Position numbers and translations under genes: made by a program | Shown: piece after piece, positions 46,600 to 60,540 of the stretch | Layout of the letters: every line of letters starts with the position of its first letter | Numbering within the stretch: position 1 is the first letter of the stretch | Source of the DNA: Platycnemis pennipes | Taxonomy: Eukaryota > Arthropoda > Insecta > Odonata > Platycnemididae | Direction of reading: 5' to 3' | DNA length: 64,000 nucleotides | Assembly (NCBI GenBank): GCA_933228895.1 | Contig: OW121853.1 | Location: 79,902,645-79,966,644 of the forward strand | The notes under the pieces: model-generated | Database searches by the model: none | Seen by the model: only the letters and a program-made list of their open reading frames with translations | What the model was told of the DNA's origin: nothing

Positions 46600-48674
46600 A
46601 ATAAGCTTAAATGGGTTCCTACCAAACGTCCCCTCAAATTTAATTTCCACTGATGGCTTCCTTATGGCCATGTATCGAAAGAAAAAGATTCTCCATAACC
46701 AACTACGCAGTGAAAGTGAATACAATTTCCTCCGAATGTGTTTCCAACCCAAAGTGCTTCTGGTCTATGATCAACACCAGGCGTAATACTGCCTCCACGC
46801 CTATGGAAATGTCTTTTGGTGATGAAACTGCTGTTGGCCCACGGCGTGCTGACCTTTTCTCCAATTTTTTTTCATCCACCTACACCTCTAACCAACTTTT
46901 GGATACCTCTGGTCTTGATATTAAATGTGTTAGTTCCCACACTCTCTCCTCACTTACCACTACTCCCGATGAATGCCTTAAATTGTTGAAATCCCTTAAA
47001 ACTAACCGTGCAACTGGTTCTGATCAGTTGGCCGCAATGTTTCTGAGCAATGCAGCTCCTTCCTTGGCTGTTCCCCTGTCCATCATTTTTAACAGATGTT
47101 TTTCAACGGCATACTTCCCTGCTGTGTGGAAAATAGGCAGCATTTTCCCTCTTTTCAAATCCGGAAAGAAATCTTCAGTAGAATCTTACCGTCCTATTTC
47201 AATCTTACCAATTCTATCAACTATTTGTGAGCGCATCATTCACCAACGCCTGTTATCTTTCTCTCTTCCTTTCATATCTGACGAACAGCATGGTTTCCTT
47301 CCCGGGTCATCTACACTAACTAATCTGTCCATTTTGCACAAACATTGTATTGAGGTATTTGAGAATTCAGCACAACTGGATGTATGCTACATTGATTTTG
47401 CGAAAGCGTTTGACAAAATTAACCATCAGCTACTACTCTACAAACTTGAAAATCGCTACAATGTTCATGGCACTTTTCTCTCCATTTTGGCATCATTCCT
47501 AGCCAACAGACACCAACGCATCTTAATTGATGGATCACATTCTAATATGGCTCCTGTTACATCCGGAGTTCCGCAAGGGAGTGTCCTGGGGCCTTTACTC
47601 TTTGCATTATACATTGATGATCTAGTTGATACTATCTCCTCCACTACTTGTAAAATCTTGTTGTATGCAGATGACTGCAAAATCTTTAAACAAATTGATT
47701 ACCCAAGAGACTGCTTTGCTCTGCAAAAGGCTGTTGATGCAATTGACCTATGGTCTAAGAAATGGTGTCTAAAAATTAATCCAACAAAGTCTACTATCCT
47801 ACCTTTCTCTTTACGGAAATCTATCCAGAGTCATAATTACCGACTATCTGGGCATAATATTCCTTCAGTCACCTCTCAGAGAGATTTAGGAGTTATTTTT
47901 GACTCTAAGCTGCTCTTCCGTGAACACATAAAATCCATTTCCGCACGTACTATGTCGTTGGTGGGCATAATGTATCGCTACCGAGAAGTTTCCGATTTAA
48001 TTGCTCTACGCACCTTTTTCTTTTCCTGTGTCTCTCCGGTCCTGGAATACTGCAGCCAAATCTGGGCTACGGCCCCACCTTCTTCACAAAAGCTCCTTGA
48101 ACGCCCGTTTAATTTTTTCCTGTCTGTTGTCCGCTACCGCCACAAGCCTTTCCGCAATTTTTCCCTCAATATGATTGATCCTCTCTTGGTATTGCGACTC
48201 TAGCTGATCGCCGTGTCCTCAATGACAGGAGACTCTTCATAAATATTGTTAATGGCAAATACAGATCATCTGACCTTCTTTCCCTTTTCCCGCTTCGTGT
48301 TCCTTCGCGCACGACGAGGTTGAGTGACCTTTTTCACTGTTTCACCCCACGCCTTTCTGTCTCTAAACGTTCTTTTCTATTCAGACTCCCTTCTTCCATT
48401 AACTCCTTTTCAAAATGTGTTCCCAATTTTGATCCTTTTTTTTCATCCCTCACCTATCTCGCACCATCTTCATCGTAATTTTCCCTCTACTCCTCTCTCA
48501 ACCCTATGAATACTACCATTTTGTTTGTTATTTGATAATTCTGTTGAATATTGTTTTGTTCATTGTTGTCTACATTTTGTTTACTGTTTGTTAACTGTTT
48601 TCTTTGTTATTATTAGTCCTTTGTAATTGGCCTTGTGCTGTTTTTGGACTGCATTAAATAAATAAATAAATAAA
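46600..48674 (+). mobile_element. Jockey-like LINE, 5'-truncated
   Basis: A non-LTR retrotransposon copy with a nearly intact reverse-transcriptase ORF (46653-48203, continuing after a frameshift to 48478). A short 3' UTR follows, ending in a TAAA repeat at about 48654-48674. The 5' end is approximate; the endonuclease domain and ORF1 are missing. No clear target duplication was found. Confidence 0.85.
46653..48478 (+). pseudogene. Jockey-like reverse transcriptase with a late frameshift
   Basis: The open frame 46653-48203 gives 516 residues. Reverse-transcriptase blocks occur in order: SYRPISILPILS (near residue 180), CYIDFAKAFDKINH with the first catalytic D, SGVPQGSVLGPLLFALYIDDL, and LLYADDCKIF with both catalytic D residues. 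A thumb and C-terminal region follow, with LGVIFDSKLLFREHI and SCVSPVLEYCSQIWA. Near 48183 the frame shifts by one base. The expected sequence LGIATLADRRVLNDRRLF then continues about 97 codons to TAA at 48476. The catalytic residues are intact, so the copy is relatively young, but the 5' half of the element (endonuclease) is missing. An in-frame TAA just upstream of 46653 marks the limit of the open frame. Confidence 0.88.
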
Positions 48675-48679
48675 TTATG

Positions 48680-51600
48680 CGGAAAGTTTAGCAGTAGAAC
48701 CATTTACAACCTCTCTTTTTCAGAGTTCTTTGAATAACAATTTTTATTCCCCACTCTTTTTTATTTGGCGCTTAATTTGGTTCTTGGTTGTATCTTAAGT
48801 AATGCTGTTTTATATTTTTACATATGACTTATTTACAGTGCTGTGTTTTGTTGTGTTTTTGATTATTTACATATGTCTACGGGGGTTGCAATTTCTCTGG
48901 TGATGGTGGCTCCATAAAGGTTTTCAAATTTTGGAGACCACCTACATCCCCAATATTTACTTGTTGTACCACATGATTGTTGTAATTTACTGTGGAAGTA
49001 AATATATTACAATAATAATGTGTCACTGATTACGCCTTACTTTTCGGATTTATTTATGTATAATAATAATGCAAAATATATGTGCACGAAGGAGAGAAGT
49101 AGGAAAATAGCATTTACGATGCCGGCTTCGTTTGGAGAGAAATCTGAATTCCGATTGAAAGTGAAGGCTGTTCGGTGTCACCGGCGTCTAGCGTAATAGC
49201 AGCTTTTCAATTAATATGTCAATTTCAGGGAACGGATCAAAGTGAAGGGTGCAGGCATTTGGAAGATGACGCAAGGGAAATTGTCACCCAAAATTGGGAT
49301 CAAATTCATTAATTGGCACGTGAATGCCAAGGAAAGCCACAGTTCGATAATAAAACGCCATAAAATGGAAATTCCAATCATTCGCCGTGCAACAATAATC
49401 AATATTTATATCTAAATATTGACTAAATATTTGATATCTAATCATAAAAGTTCCAAATACATACAAATTCGGGCACAATTTTACACACGATCTCGAGTAT
49501 TACTGGTGCTTAGCAGATCTCGTTGATTAAGGGAATAGTGCTAATGATAAGAAATCAGTATCGATCCTTCACATGGAAACAACATGTGTCGAGGATCACG
49601 GACCAAATGAATTTGGAACGTAGGTACATAATCCGTAATGTGAATTGAAAAAAATGGCAATATTACTTAATAAAATCACTTCAGTTTAAGCTTAAAATCT
49701 TAATTTGGTTATCCTTACTTTATTATTTTACTAGCTGTGTGTATTCAGAAATGTGGCAGTCATTTGTGTTCCTGACACCTCATGCGTAACTTTGGTGTGT
49801 ATCATCAATGAATGCTCGCAATATTGAATATATTGTTTATTTCAGCAACAATTAAGGAGTAAACATTCATTCCAGACAGAAATATACTATGTCAATTTTT
49901 ATGGTGCCATTCCGGTAGCTCGGGAAGTTTTCTGAACGCCATCATATACCATGTTCTACAAAATTTGCCAAGAGATTTTTTCATTAGACAATGAATTTTA
50001 CCCTAACTTCTCTCTCCACTTTAAGGTCCCTAAAATTTCAATGAGATTCTAATATAAATATTTTACAAGGAATAACTTGGCTTCTGGAATCATTTAAAGT
50101 GTGCTAGATATCTGAACCAAGAACTATCTCGAACTAGAGTCTTTCATTTCCACTAGCGTCAAAACTCCCAAATATCCCAATGAAATTAATTATTTGCTTG
50201 GAAGTTCTCAAAGCTCTTGATCATAAAGTTGTTTATCTTTTCCGTAGAATACTCTCTTTTTTCTGGGTTTTCCTGAAAATTATTTTATGCTTTGTTTCAA
50301 TTAAAAGTTTTTACCCGCGGGAGTGAAGCTTCCTTTGTTTGTCGATGATATTTTTGCATTTCGATGGTATTCAGAAAGCAATACTCTATTACCTCTACTA
50401 GCTTTTGTTAACCGAATTAAATATTGGTATTGGCTTCACCTCTTCTTCTACTGCCATATTTATTACGTTCGCCACTGTCAAGTCTTCAAAATCAAGGTGC
50501 CTTTTTCGCGTTGGAATACTTCGTATGTGCTGTTACGCAATGAAAAACCTTCTCAGTTGAAAGTTCTACGTTAGACAATGAATTTACTAGGAATAACGCC
50601 TCAATCCGTCAAATGCGACTTAACCGTTCGCCTGTGACATGGTCTCGCGTCATAATAATACCTTCTCCCGGTCCTGAACTAACTTCCCCCGTCCGCTAAT
50701 CTTTCCAATTTTCCCTTCCCACCCTTAAAACCCTTTCCTTTCATTCAACTCCCTCGTGACGCCATCCCGCAGCGACAATGTCACTCCCACGGGCCAAAAA
50801 CTTTTAACTGAAGGATCCCAACCCGCCCACATGAGTCCAGAAGGATATCCCCCACTGGACCGCTCACTACACACTCACCTCCCCCCAAAATCTGCCCTCA
50901 CTCAGTCTTCTCCATCTCATCTCCTTTCCCACCCTTTCTCCCTCCTCGCTACCCACTTCTCTTTCCTTCCTTGCTCACCCTTGTCCACTCTCGACACTTC
51001 TTCTCGCACAACTTCACTGCGACATACCCAACTCAACTCCCGAGATTCTTCCTCAGGAGGATGAGGAGGAGAAAGGGTTACAACCTACACCCATCTACTC
51101 CTCCTCCTTGAACCTCCTACACACTTCTGTCACTCTCTTCCACCGCTTCGATTTCCAATAATGACGTGTCCCTGGAGGAGGAGAAGGAGTGCGACCGGAA
51201 CGACTAAGTCCTCATCTTACATGTTGCCCTCTTCAAAGTTCTCGTCTTCTCGGAGACGGAAATCATCTTCATTATTTGGGCCCAAAAAATAATAATGAAA
51301 GGTTCTACCGTGTTGCCAAATGGGGATAGTGTGGGTGTTTTTATCCGCACGCCAAAAGAGCAGACGTCTTTCTACTGAGCTTAGGGAAAAACTTTTCCAA
51401 AGTGTGTTCTCATTTCGTCACGAAGAACGTCTAAGCTTCCCTGCTCAAATTATTTCGGCTTTCAAAAGTTATAAAGGAACTGCCAAAAAATCTAAATCAG
51501 GTTGATTAATATAACTTTTTCTCAATATGTATTATATTTTTTTCTCTGCCACGACTCTACGTAAGAATAACATACACTACACAATGCTCAATTATATCTC

Positions 51601-53609
51601 ATCCTCCCCAGGAATAGTCTTCCCTGTAAGACAATTGTTACCTACGTCAACCCCCAAGACTACGTATCCTAAGAATATCCCATACACTCTATTTGTTTCA
51701 AATGGATCAGAATCAACCTTTTCATTCGTGCATAGTGCTTCTTCATGGCAACCTTCATTGCAGGCTTCTGTACATTTCATCCTCAGCCTTCTTTTTCAAT
51801 TCTTTCCTCTCATTATTCCCTAGGCGGTTGCCTTTATGACAAATCGTATTTCAGAAGATTTCCAATATGGTAGTCATATTTTATAAAAATATTAATAATT
51901 ATTTGTTAATACCACAAAACTCATCTTCTCCCTTCACTGCCCACACAAAATATTAATTTGATTATCATTATTCCTAAATCAAGCATTTTAATTACTTCCA
52001 TTCTTGTCCTTTATACTTGGGTAATTTCTGAGACCACACTTCATTTGCACCCGATTATAATTTTCAATGAATTTCTACTCTATTTCTTTTGATAGCATAC
52101 TTTATATGTCCAAGGCATTCTAATGATCACTTACTCCTTGATTTTTCGTTACTTCACTTTAAAACTTTAATGTGTATCGTTCAAGAATTTAAACCCCAGT
52201 TGTGCAGCATTTATCGACACAGTATTCGTATGGCACTGTGTAGCCATTATTTCACAAATACCGTACTCTTTTCAAGAATTTTCCCGGATATAAATTTGTT
52301 GATTATCATGATATATACTCCTGTAGTCAATACAGAGTGATTGAAACCACATTTCTATCATATGCCATGCCATCTTTCTGGAAAGACACACGTGAAATAT
52401 AAACATTTTTCTTTGCAAAATATGTCAGCGCCTCAGATATTTAATACACGTATCCACACTGTTTTTTCTTCTTGCTGTAATTTAATTCATATCAGGTCGT
52501 CTATTAGAGCCATAAAGAAATTATGAAATTTTATCTACTCCCTCCGATATCACAAACATCCGTTTTCAAATCAAATAAAAGTAATTCTGAAGATTCTGGC
52601 GATATGGAGCGGAAGCGAAACATGATAACATAGAAAAAAAAGTCCCGACTTTAACAAAATCGTACTCAAACGCAAGGTAAAATGACAGCGACAACGCTGG
52701 AATGGCGATTTTCAAAGTTCACGTTATCCTCTTAGCCAGAAACAAGATTATTGATGCACCGTTACGATCACGTCTCGTGGGCCATGCACTGTGTATGAGA
52801 ATGTAAAACGTGCAGACTTACCCGAATATCCGTTCAATATCACGTCGGCGCTGAGCCTCCTACTCATATTCAGTTCTAGCAAGTACAAGTACGTACGCTG
52901 TTGGCTCATAGCAATTAATACGTTTTCTGCTTACATTTCGCATCAGTGGTGCATGTTTGGTGTCAAGGAAGAGGGGATGGATGGAAGGGTAGAGGAAATA
53001 AGCTGCAGGCGGAAATGAGTACTCGTGATTTATGAACGCGCATCATTTTTTATTCGTGCCCCCGAGTGAGGCCATAAATTAAGAAGAAAAATTCGATTGA
53101 GTCCGCTAAAGGCGAAATAACTGTTACGTCCGTGAGTAATGATCTCGTGAACAAAACAATGATGGAAAACTTCCAGGTTATCTGTAATAATTTTTATGAA
53201 TTCACCTAAAGCCTATTCGCAGTGGACTGAGAGCATGACTCACTACCGACAGCGGATTTGTTTAGGTTTTAAAGAAAAAGTTAAGCTTTAATTCAAAGGT
53301 ACTTTCCAGGTACTTGTCTCTATCACTCACGCTAATGCTAAGCATGGATCTGTGATAATTTTTAGTTTCCGCTGAACTCGAAATTGATAAGTACTTTCAT
53401 TCCTTTAAATACGACAATAAAGGTTTTTGGCTCTAAATAAACTCCAAGATGAAGAGAGGATGCATAACCTACACGAAAAAAACTTCTTTCCTCTTTCATG
53501 TTTCACAAATAATCATATCTTTGAATTGCGTGCATATCATGGACAGAATTTTCTCACGGGCTTTCCAATGGGTCGCGATGCTCGACTAGTTGTCTGACGA
53601 TGATTCATT
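48680..53609. other. Intergenic DNA with no recognisable gene
   Basis: AT-rich with a pyrimidine-rich, GC-richer island at about 50640-51260 that yields a 102-residue Ser/Thr/Pro-rich ORF with no domain. No transposon, RNA gene or conserved motif seen. Confidence 0.4.
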
Positions 53610-53655
53610 CCCAGCCACACACCCTCGCTGTGGTTTGCAAGGTATTGTGCCGATT
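53610..53655 (+). mobile_element. Short 3' relic of the TACATC-tail LINE
   Basis: CCAGCCACACACCCTCGCTG followed by TGGTTTGCAAGGTATTGTG resembles the 3' UTR of the minus-strand LINEs at 16590 and 60541, here on the plus strand. It is only about 45 bp, so the assignment is tentative. Confidence 0.4.
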
Positions 53656-56600
53656 TCAGCGATTACAAGCATTTTGACGACATGGTTGGACAAAGCGGAA
53701 AGCTTAGGCGAATTTTCTCTGACCCGGTGAAAATCCCGAAAAGACTTTCCAGTATCGTTGGCTGGGAAAATATCCTCTTTTACTCTATTCACGTTAACTA
53801 AAAGCAAAAGAACAGAGAAACGATCAATAATTTTTGAAAAAAAATTTTCGAGACATAGAATGTCATTTCTTAGATAGGCTTATAACATATGAATGGATTA
53901 ATGCAGCGAAACATTCCCACACTATTTAAAAATTAAATTATTTTAAAATAAATTAAAATTCAATGAAAATAATTATTTACCAATTTTTTTATAATTTTTG
54001 AGGGACTGGTCATAATTAGTATTAAATAACGCGTATGCAAGGCCTCGATCATGGATCTTCATAAGGCATGCGCTAGCGTTATTTTTTAACTTATCTCAGA
54101 GAGAACGTGATGTCCGTTCTTCATTTTTCGAACAGCACTTCAAATTACTTATTACAATCAGTGGAGCAAATTTTATAGACGGTTATTGTTAGCCCTGCGC
54201 TACTCTAGGGGTATGCGTTAACGATAAAGATTGCGATAACGCGAAAGATGCATCCGTGATTCCACACCGGGTCAATTCAAGCCAACTTTGAAGTTCCTTA
54301 ACTCCTACGAGACTCTTGTCAGTCAATATTTTGTCATTTCTAAGGTGAGATAACCCTGAATCTCACATGCATAGCCTTTTTCAGCTAAGTCATTGATGAT
54401 TCGAGGGACGAGGAATACCACTAACGAGAATCCTTCGAGGGAAAATTTAGGCTGGTATTCATCCCTATTCTCTGTCTCATGTCTTCAGTTGTACAGGCAC
54501 TGTTATGTTCAAGATTTGAATTACAGAAATGTATCAAAACAGCAGAATAACAGAAAGGCGTCAAAATATAATTCGATTCATTGCAAAATACCGGATTAGT
54601 TGAAGATCAGAAAACGGCCATTCAAGCGACAAAAACATTGCTCCATTTACATGTTACCTACAGTAATATTAATAGCAAGAATATGTGTGCTAGAGTATGT
54701 TTTCCCCTTGACGCCCAATATTAAGCTGCGCTAATGCAATAGCCTCGTAAGAGTAATAACTTTTCAATAGGACATTTTCCACCTGGCAAAGGCATCTGAG
54801 AAGTAAACTCTCGAAGGATAACGCACATGTAAACTCCAGCTGCTGCCGACGCATTAAGGCTTGAGTTAGGCTAAGCTTATCATATATTTTGTTAATTAAA
54901 ACTGAAGGTCAAAAGGCACATAATTTGAGGTTATAGTCCACTTCCAGTCACTGAGAAGCTCTTTATAATTGTATAATACTTTGAAAAGAATTATTGCTCA
55001 GTGAATGAATCAACTTTTGAATAATTAATAAGGTTCCATGAACACACTTATTTATTTAAATCAGGTGGTTTCCATTATTTTAAGAAGACAGGTTCACGTT
55101 TGTAAAATAAAATGTTGCAGGCGTTGATATTTACAGAAAGGTTAAGCTCGTGATTTACATATTAAATTACTTAAGGCAAAATTACTTATCACTACATGAG
55201 GAAATATGAGTAGTGTAGCGGATATTACGTTGCTATAAAAATAATTTTTTTTTAATTGAGCATGTAACTTTATAGAGAGACAGAGTAAGGTAGTAAAAAC
55301 CAGGCACATTGAAATAAAAATTACCAAAACATTTTTCACCACACTGAGTGGATATATGCATACATATATAACAGAATTATAACGTGTGGAAACAAATATG
55401 CCGATTACATATGCATGCACATAACAAATATCCCCAATTGGCTCAAATGATAAAATACTAATTTAAATTGAAATTTTTTCCGCCTAGTCAGAATATAAGT
55501 AGGTACTAGAAGAATGAAAATCATATTTAAATACTACGTTTTCCTGCATCGTTCTGAGAATGATAATTAGGAGATTGGGATCAAGTGCAGTAGAAACTCA
55601 TAGACTGTGAATAGTGCATCTTCCCGGATTGTAATATTTTAAATTGTTAAAAAAAAGGAAAACGAGGGCATCAATGCCTGTAAATAAGATATGGAGCGCG
55701 CAAGAACGCCTTCCATTACGAACATATCGCCCCAAAATTTTTGTGGCACAGAAAAAAACAAATTTGGCTTCCCCCCACTTTCTTTATATCGACCGCAGTA
55801 ACTTCGAAAACAAGACCTAGTCTCATTCTTTCCTGGCGCGTTGTTTATTGTCCAGTTGCACTTGCTTGCGGGCGGCAACGAAGAAAAAGTAGGCCGGTAG
55901 AAAAACAAAATTGAAAAAATCATGCCGCGAGGAACAGAAGTTAGAGGCGGAGGAGAGCAGAGAGGGAGGAATAAATGAAATCCTCAGAATAAAAAAAATT
56001 AAAAAAATCTTATTTATTTATTATTTATCGTGGAATTTTTGTACGCGCGGCTTCAAATGCTCGAAGCCACCGCGATACTCGGCCATATAGCTAAAACCAA
56101 GGAAAATTGGGAACAAAGCGGGCGGTGCATACGTTTAGAGATGGAGAGGTGAGGGGGTGCAGGAGGGCACAGAGGGCAAGCACGAAAATATACCCTTACC
56201 TTGCCTCTCCGGTGTTATTCACTTTAGTTAGTACTTGAGCACCCCAGAAAACAGATATGCAAACTGACTCCACATTTTAATGGTGGCGCACAGCAAAGAA
56301 GGAAAGAGTAAAAGATGAGAAATATTTAAGCGTAGCGGAGAGGAGAGTGATGCGTGAAGGGGTGGATGAATTGACGAATATATATTCCAAAGTGACTCCA
56401 ACAAAGTTCAGGCGATGAGAGAAGACTTGTTGGAGGTGATAATTTAACTGATCAAATTAATTGATCAATGAGCAGGAGCGTTCTTCAAACAGGGTGTTAA
56501 CTGATCTACGCCAGAGTTGAAGTGCCACCTCTCGATAACCTATTCGTCAAAAAGTAATACCATTGATAATTTTGCCATTGTTAACTTGAAACCAAAATGC

Positions 56601-57655
56601 TATCCGGAATAATAAATAACACGAAGGCTCATGATATGAACATGAAATGATGTGAATATGAACCAACATATGAAATTTTATCACAGGTCGAAAAAGACAG
56701 CAAAGTCATATCATTTCGGTGATTGGATACAGTCAAGATCATCAAAAGAGGCATGGAAGTTGATTTTTATCCCTCACTGGGACGATATACAAATATAATG
56801 TCCATGAGCGTAGTGCCTACAGCTGAGCTGCAAATAAAGATTATTTAAGAATGAAGAGTATTTCGTCCAGAGGCTATATTTAAAAATCCTAGCCCAGACT
56901 TTGTCATTGTTTGCCGTCATGATGCATATTTTCATCAATTTGTTTTAAAAAATGGGCAAGGAAAGTACAGTAAAATATTTTGCTTGTATTCCCTGAGGCA
57001 CAAGACCCAGAACTCAAAAAAAATATCCACCCTCCAACACCCAATATTTCAGGGCGGCAGCGGCCGGCCGCTATGCGCACGGAATGGCGCACATCTTCCG
57101 CAAAGCTACCCATCCACCACTAACAACATAGTGAGCTCCCAGATTCGCCTCCCTCCCTCAACCTCCGGCGCTACACCCCCACTTCACGAACGCCAAACGC
57201 CTCGCACTGTTTCACGCCTTCACGAACCACTCCCCCATTGCACCCTCCCCTGAAGCGCGGAGGGAGTCGGGAAAAGGGTGATGCTTTGCCTCCCCTCACA
57301 CACCGTCCCATCCCCTACTCACAGCATCTCCCCGCCGCTTCACGCCGGGCTCACCCTGTCGTGGGTCTGGGGATGATGGGGAGGAGAGGGGGGCGGGGGG
57401 GTCAAAGAGCGGACAACGGGGATGCCTCCACAGGCCGTTTGACGGGCGTGGGCGGTTTCAAGGGAGGGTGAGAGGAAATCGGGGAATAAATAGGGGGAGG
57501 AGTGTGTGCTGAGTTCAGAATGAGCGAGTGTGCGTGCGTATTAGAGGCCGTCAATCTATTTGTTTATTGGCCATTAGGTTAAAGAGGGAGGAGAGGGGTA
57601 GGGACGCCCGTTACGGTGCGTTAACGACATGGAGGGGGATAGAGCCTTCCCATAT
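53656..57655. other. Intergenic DNA with a GC-rich island
   Basis: No gene recognised. A GC-rich island with G runs lies at about 57040-57655, directly left of the hAT-like MITE. Its ORFs are low complexity. The rest is AT-rich. Confidence 0.4.
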
Positions 57656-57663
57656 GTTTAGAG
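57656..57663 (+). repeat. Left 8-bp target duplication of hAT-like MITE
   Basis: GTTTAGAG, matching GTTTATAG at 58154-58161 in 7 of 8 bases. Eight-base duplications are characteristic of hAT elements. Confidence 0.7.
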
Positions 57664-58153
57664 TAGAGATGTGAAAATACTACCCGCGGATACTCAAATA
57701 ATTCGAAAACTAGAAAATATTCGATATTCGAGATATCGAATAACTATGCTAAATGAAGTCCATATTCGAGATCTCGAATAATTATGATAATTATGCTATA
57801 TTTGGCATGGTGAGGGTTCACATCATATTGATTCAAACTGGACAGAACATTTTGTATTAACTCTTCCTGCTCACTTATTAAAGCTAATAAAAGTTAATCT
57901 GTCCAACAATCCATAATTGGTAGCAAATTATTTCATATTGTACTTGGCATTTTAAAGCCAAAATAAATTTTTTTAATAAAATGAATTTTTAGTTTTATAC
58001 TTCTACAGACTACAAATTAAGTAGCAGAATTTCGATTAGCATCTCAACTGAAATTATAATATTCGAGGTATTCGAAGTTCGAGATATAAGAGTCATAATT
58101 TAATATTCGGATTCGATATTCAATGAAGAAATCTGCTAGTCGACCCATCTCTA
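57664..58153 (+). mobile_element. Non-autonomous hAT-like element (MITE), 490 bp
   Basis: The ends are TAGAGATG..CATCTCTA, a short inverted repeat extending imperfectly to TAGAGATGTG/TAGAGATGGG. TAGAGATGGG-type ends and an 8-bp duplication fit the hAT superfamily. The interior has several ATTCGAGATATCGAAT-type motifs near both ends (57718-57785 and 58063-58115), probably transposase-binding subterminal repeats. There is no ORF, so it would need a transposase made elsewhere. Confidence 0.8.
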
Positions 58154-58161
58154 GTTTATAG
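58154..58161 (+). repeat. Right 8-bp target duplication of hAT-like MITE
   Basis: GTTTATAG; one mismatch to the left copy at 57656-57663. Confidence 0.7.
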
Positions 58162-58239
58162 AAAGATACATCATAAATTCAGTGCCTGCTAACATTAAAA
58201 TTATACTAAAATATCAAGCCGTTAACGAATATTAGCGGA

Positions 58240-58560
58240 TAATGATGAGGGCAAAATGGATTGTCCGAGCGAGAAACTAAATAATAAGAAGAGTGGTAGA
58301 AAAAAGAATCTTAGATAAGCTTATGAAGAAGAAAGGATAACTTAATCGGCCATACCTTGAAGCATGGTGACCTTAATGAAGATAATCACCTAGTTAAGAG
58401 TTAATTGGAAGAATAGATAAGGAAGGATGGAGCAAGTAGTGAAGTAGGTAGCTGAGAAGAATCGTGGGAAAAAGACGAGGTTGGCTGATAAGGCAATCAA
58501 GTGGAGATCTGCGTCAAACCAATCTGAGGATTGCTGACTGATGATATTGATTGAGTAATA
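58240..58560 (+). mobile_element. 3' relic of the TGA-tail LINE
   Basis: It aligns by eye with 32630-32960. Shared blocks include AAAATGGAT.G.CCGAG, AATCGGCCATA and TTAATGAAGATAATC, ending GCGTCAAACCAATC and a degenerate TGAT tail. Strongly mutated, with no open frame. Confidence 0.75.
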
Positions 58561-58564
58561 ATTA

Positions 58565-60540
58565 ACGCATTATAAAGAATGGCTGTTTTATTATTAATTG
58601 AGAAGGGATCTCACTGGTCAGGTTACTTTATTTAGGAAATAATTCTACGGACCTTTATGGCTGGGAAGGAGAATGGTAAAAAAATGAAAAATATGCTTGC
58701 TTCTTATAGATATGGATTCTCTTTTTACGGAACGATAAATAGTACACCTTGATGCAACATCACAACGTGGAAATTTAACGGAGGAATAAATGTATGCAGG
58801 ACAGGGGATATTTTCCACACACGCTGTCATGTATTCTGGAAACTTTTCAGGCAATTCTTTGCTCGGCAAGATGCAATTTTCAATGCGCAACTCTACATGC
58901 ATCGGAGTGCACGAGCATTACGAGCCTTATGGAAATCGGTGGCGGACGGTAAGGGGCGGCAGGATTGAGCGCAAATGAACAAAATTGCGGTTTGGGAGAG
59001 AGGAAGGGCGAGGGTCCAGCCGGCAGGGTGGCTTAGGGGTGAGACGAGACTTTTGGACGGTCATCAACTAGATCGAAATCGTCAACAGTCAGTGGCGCCC
59101 GAAGGGATGGCGCGGCGACTCCCGTAATTAATAGGAACTCTGGCGGATGCTGGGTCATTAATCTGGCCTGCGAAATCCTTCTGTCCCCATTCCACCAGGA
59201 TGCCTCCCATAGGACCCATAAGGCTTCCTTACCCCTCACCCACCCAGACCATTTTTTTTAATTTCCCCCATTCCCACTCACCACCCTTACCCCACTTCCA
59301 CAGTGGACCTCTCAAACCGTTGGCCAGCAGTCCAACATCGCCCGCAACCGCACACGAGCCGAAAATAATGGGTGAGTGTGAGAAGGGAGGGCTGTATAGG
59401 GTGGAAAGGGTGAGGAGATGAGGAGGGTGCGGTGGAGGAGACGTATTAAATGAAGCAAAATACGCAAATATTCCGTCTCTGTTGGGAGAGGCTGGAATTC
59501 TTTCGTGGCCTACATTCAACGTTTTCTCTGAGGAAAGGAGAAAATAGGGGTTATTTTTCTTCAAAAATCTACGCTATTTTTTCCGGCTACATTACGTAAT
59601 ACCACCAGCGTTCCCATCGTGCCTCATGCTATTTCTGCTCCCGTACTGTTTCTGCTCCCATAATCATCACTACTTTGCACACAACAAGGGTAGGTTTGTT
59701 GAAGGTATTTGTATCTTTGACCTTATATATTCGAAGGCCTTGAAAGTCAGGTTGCTGGCGCGTGTCAGGTGGTTAATAGGTCACGGGTTTAAATCTCACC
59801 TCCGGCATGACTCTTGTATTCGCCAAACGTTAAGCTACAGGGCGCGGATGGTTGGAAGCTAAAAAAAAGGAACATTTTACTATTGCCTGATAAATTATGC
59901 ACTAAAATTATATAACGAAATAAACAGTATTTTTAGTTCACATAAAAATATAAAAGGCAGTACATGTTAGCTGTGGGAGATATCTCATGCTTCCCACAAC
60001 GCTTACAACCCCTTCACGAGCCCCTAGTCTTTCGACATTTCCTTCGTATGAACATATATTTTTCCACGATCACGTGGGTTCGCTTAACATGATGACCGCA
60101 TGAATTATCCCTCAAGGAAGGGAGAAATTAGAGAAGCGATGGACAAACGGACGACAACAAACCGCCAAAGGTTGGAGGACTAGCCGTATCTCCTTATCTC
60201 ATCATTGCATTTTTTTCATCGCGCAACCTTTTCCCCGCCCGACCGTAAAAAGAAGCTAGCGCCCTCTTTACTCCTGTCCCCTCCACCCACGGCTCTGTCG
60301 TATCATCGTGGTCTCCGCGATAAAAAACAGAATGAGGGACAACCCGTGAGGAGTGGTGGGAGGGAATGGAGAATATTTTTATATGCACGGTGCATATAAT
60401 GCGGTCGCTTAACTAATGAGAACGACGCCTCGCGTGTGAGAAGCCTTTTCCCCTCCATTCCCACCACGTCCTACTTTCCCGCCCCCACCTACCCATCACC
60501 CACCCACGCCAAGATCTCGTCCGGGGAGGCGACTAGTGAA
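58565..60540. other. Intergenic DNA with no recognisable gene
   Basis: Contains a GC-rich patch at about 58930-59420. A tRNA-like stretch lies near 59745-59810 (GGTCACGGGTTTAAATCTCACC resembles a B box), which may be a SINE head. A further GC-rich segment at 60430-60540 borders the LINE tail. Confidence 0.4.

Noticed and set aside
59745..59810. Functional tRNA gene
   Set aside because: Only a weak B-box-like stretch is visible; no intact cloverleaf with paired acceptor stem could be drawn.
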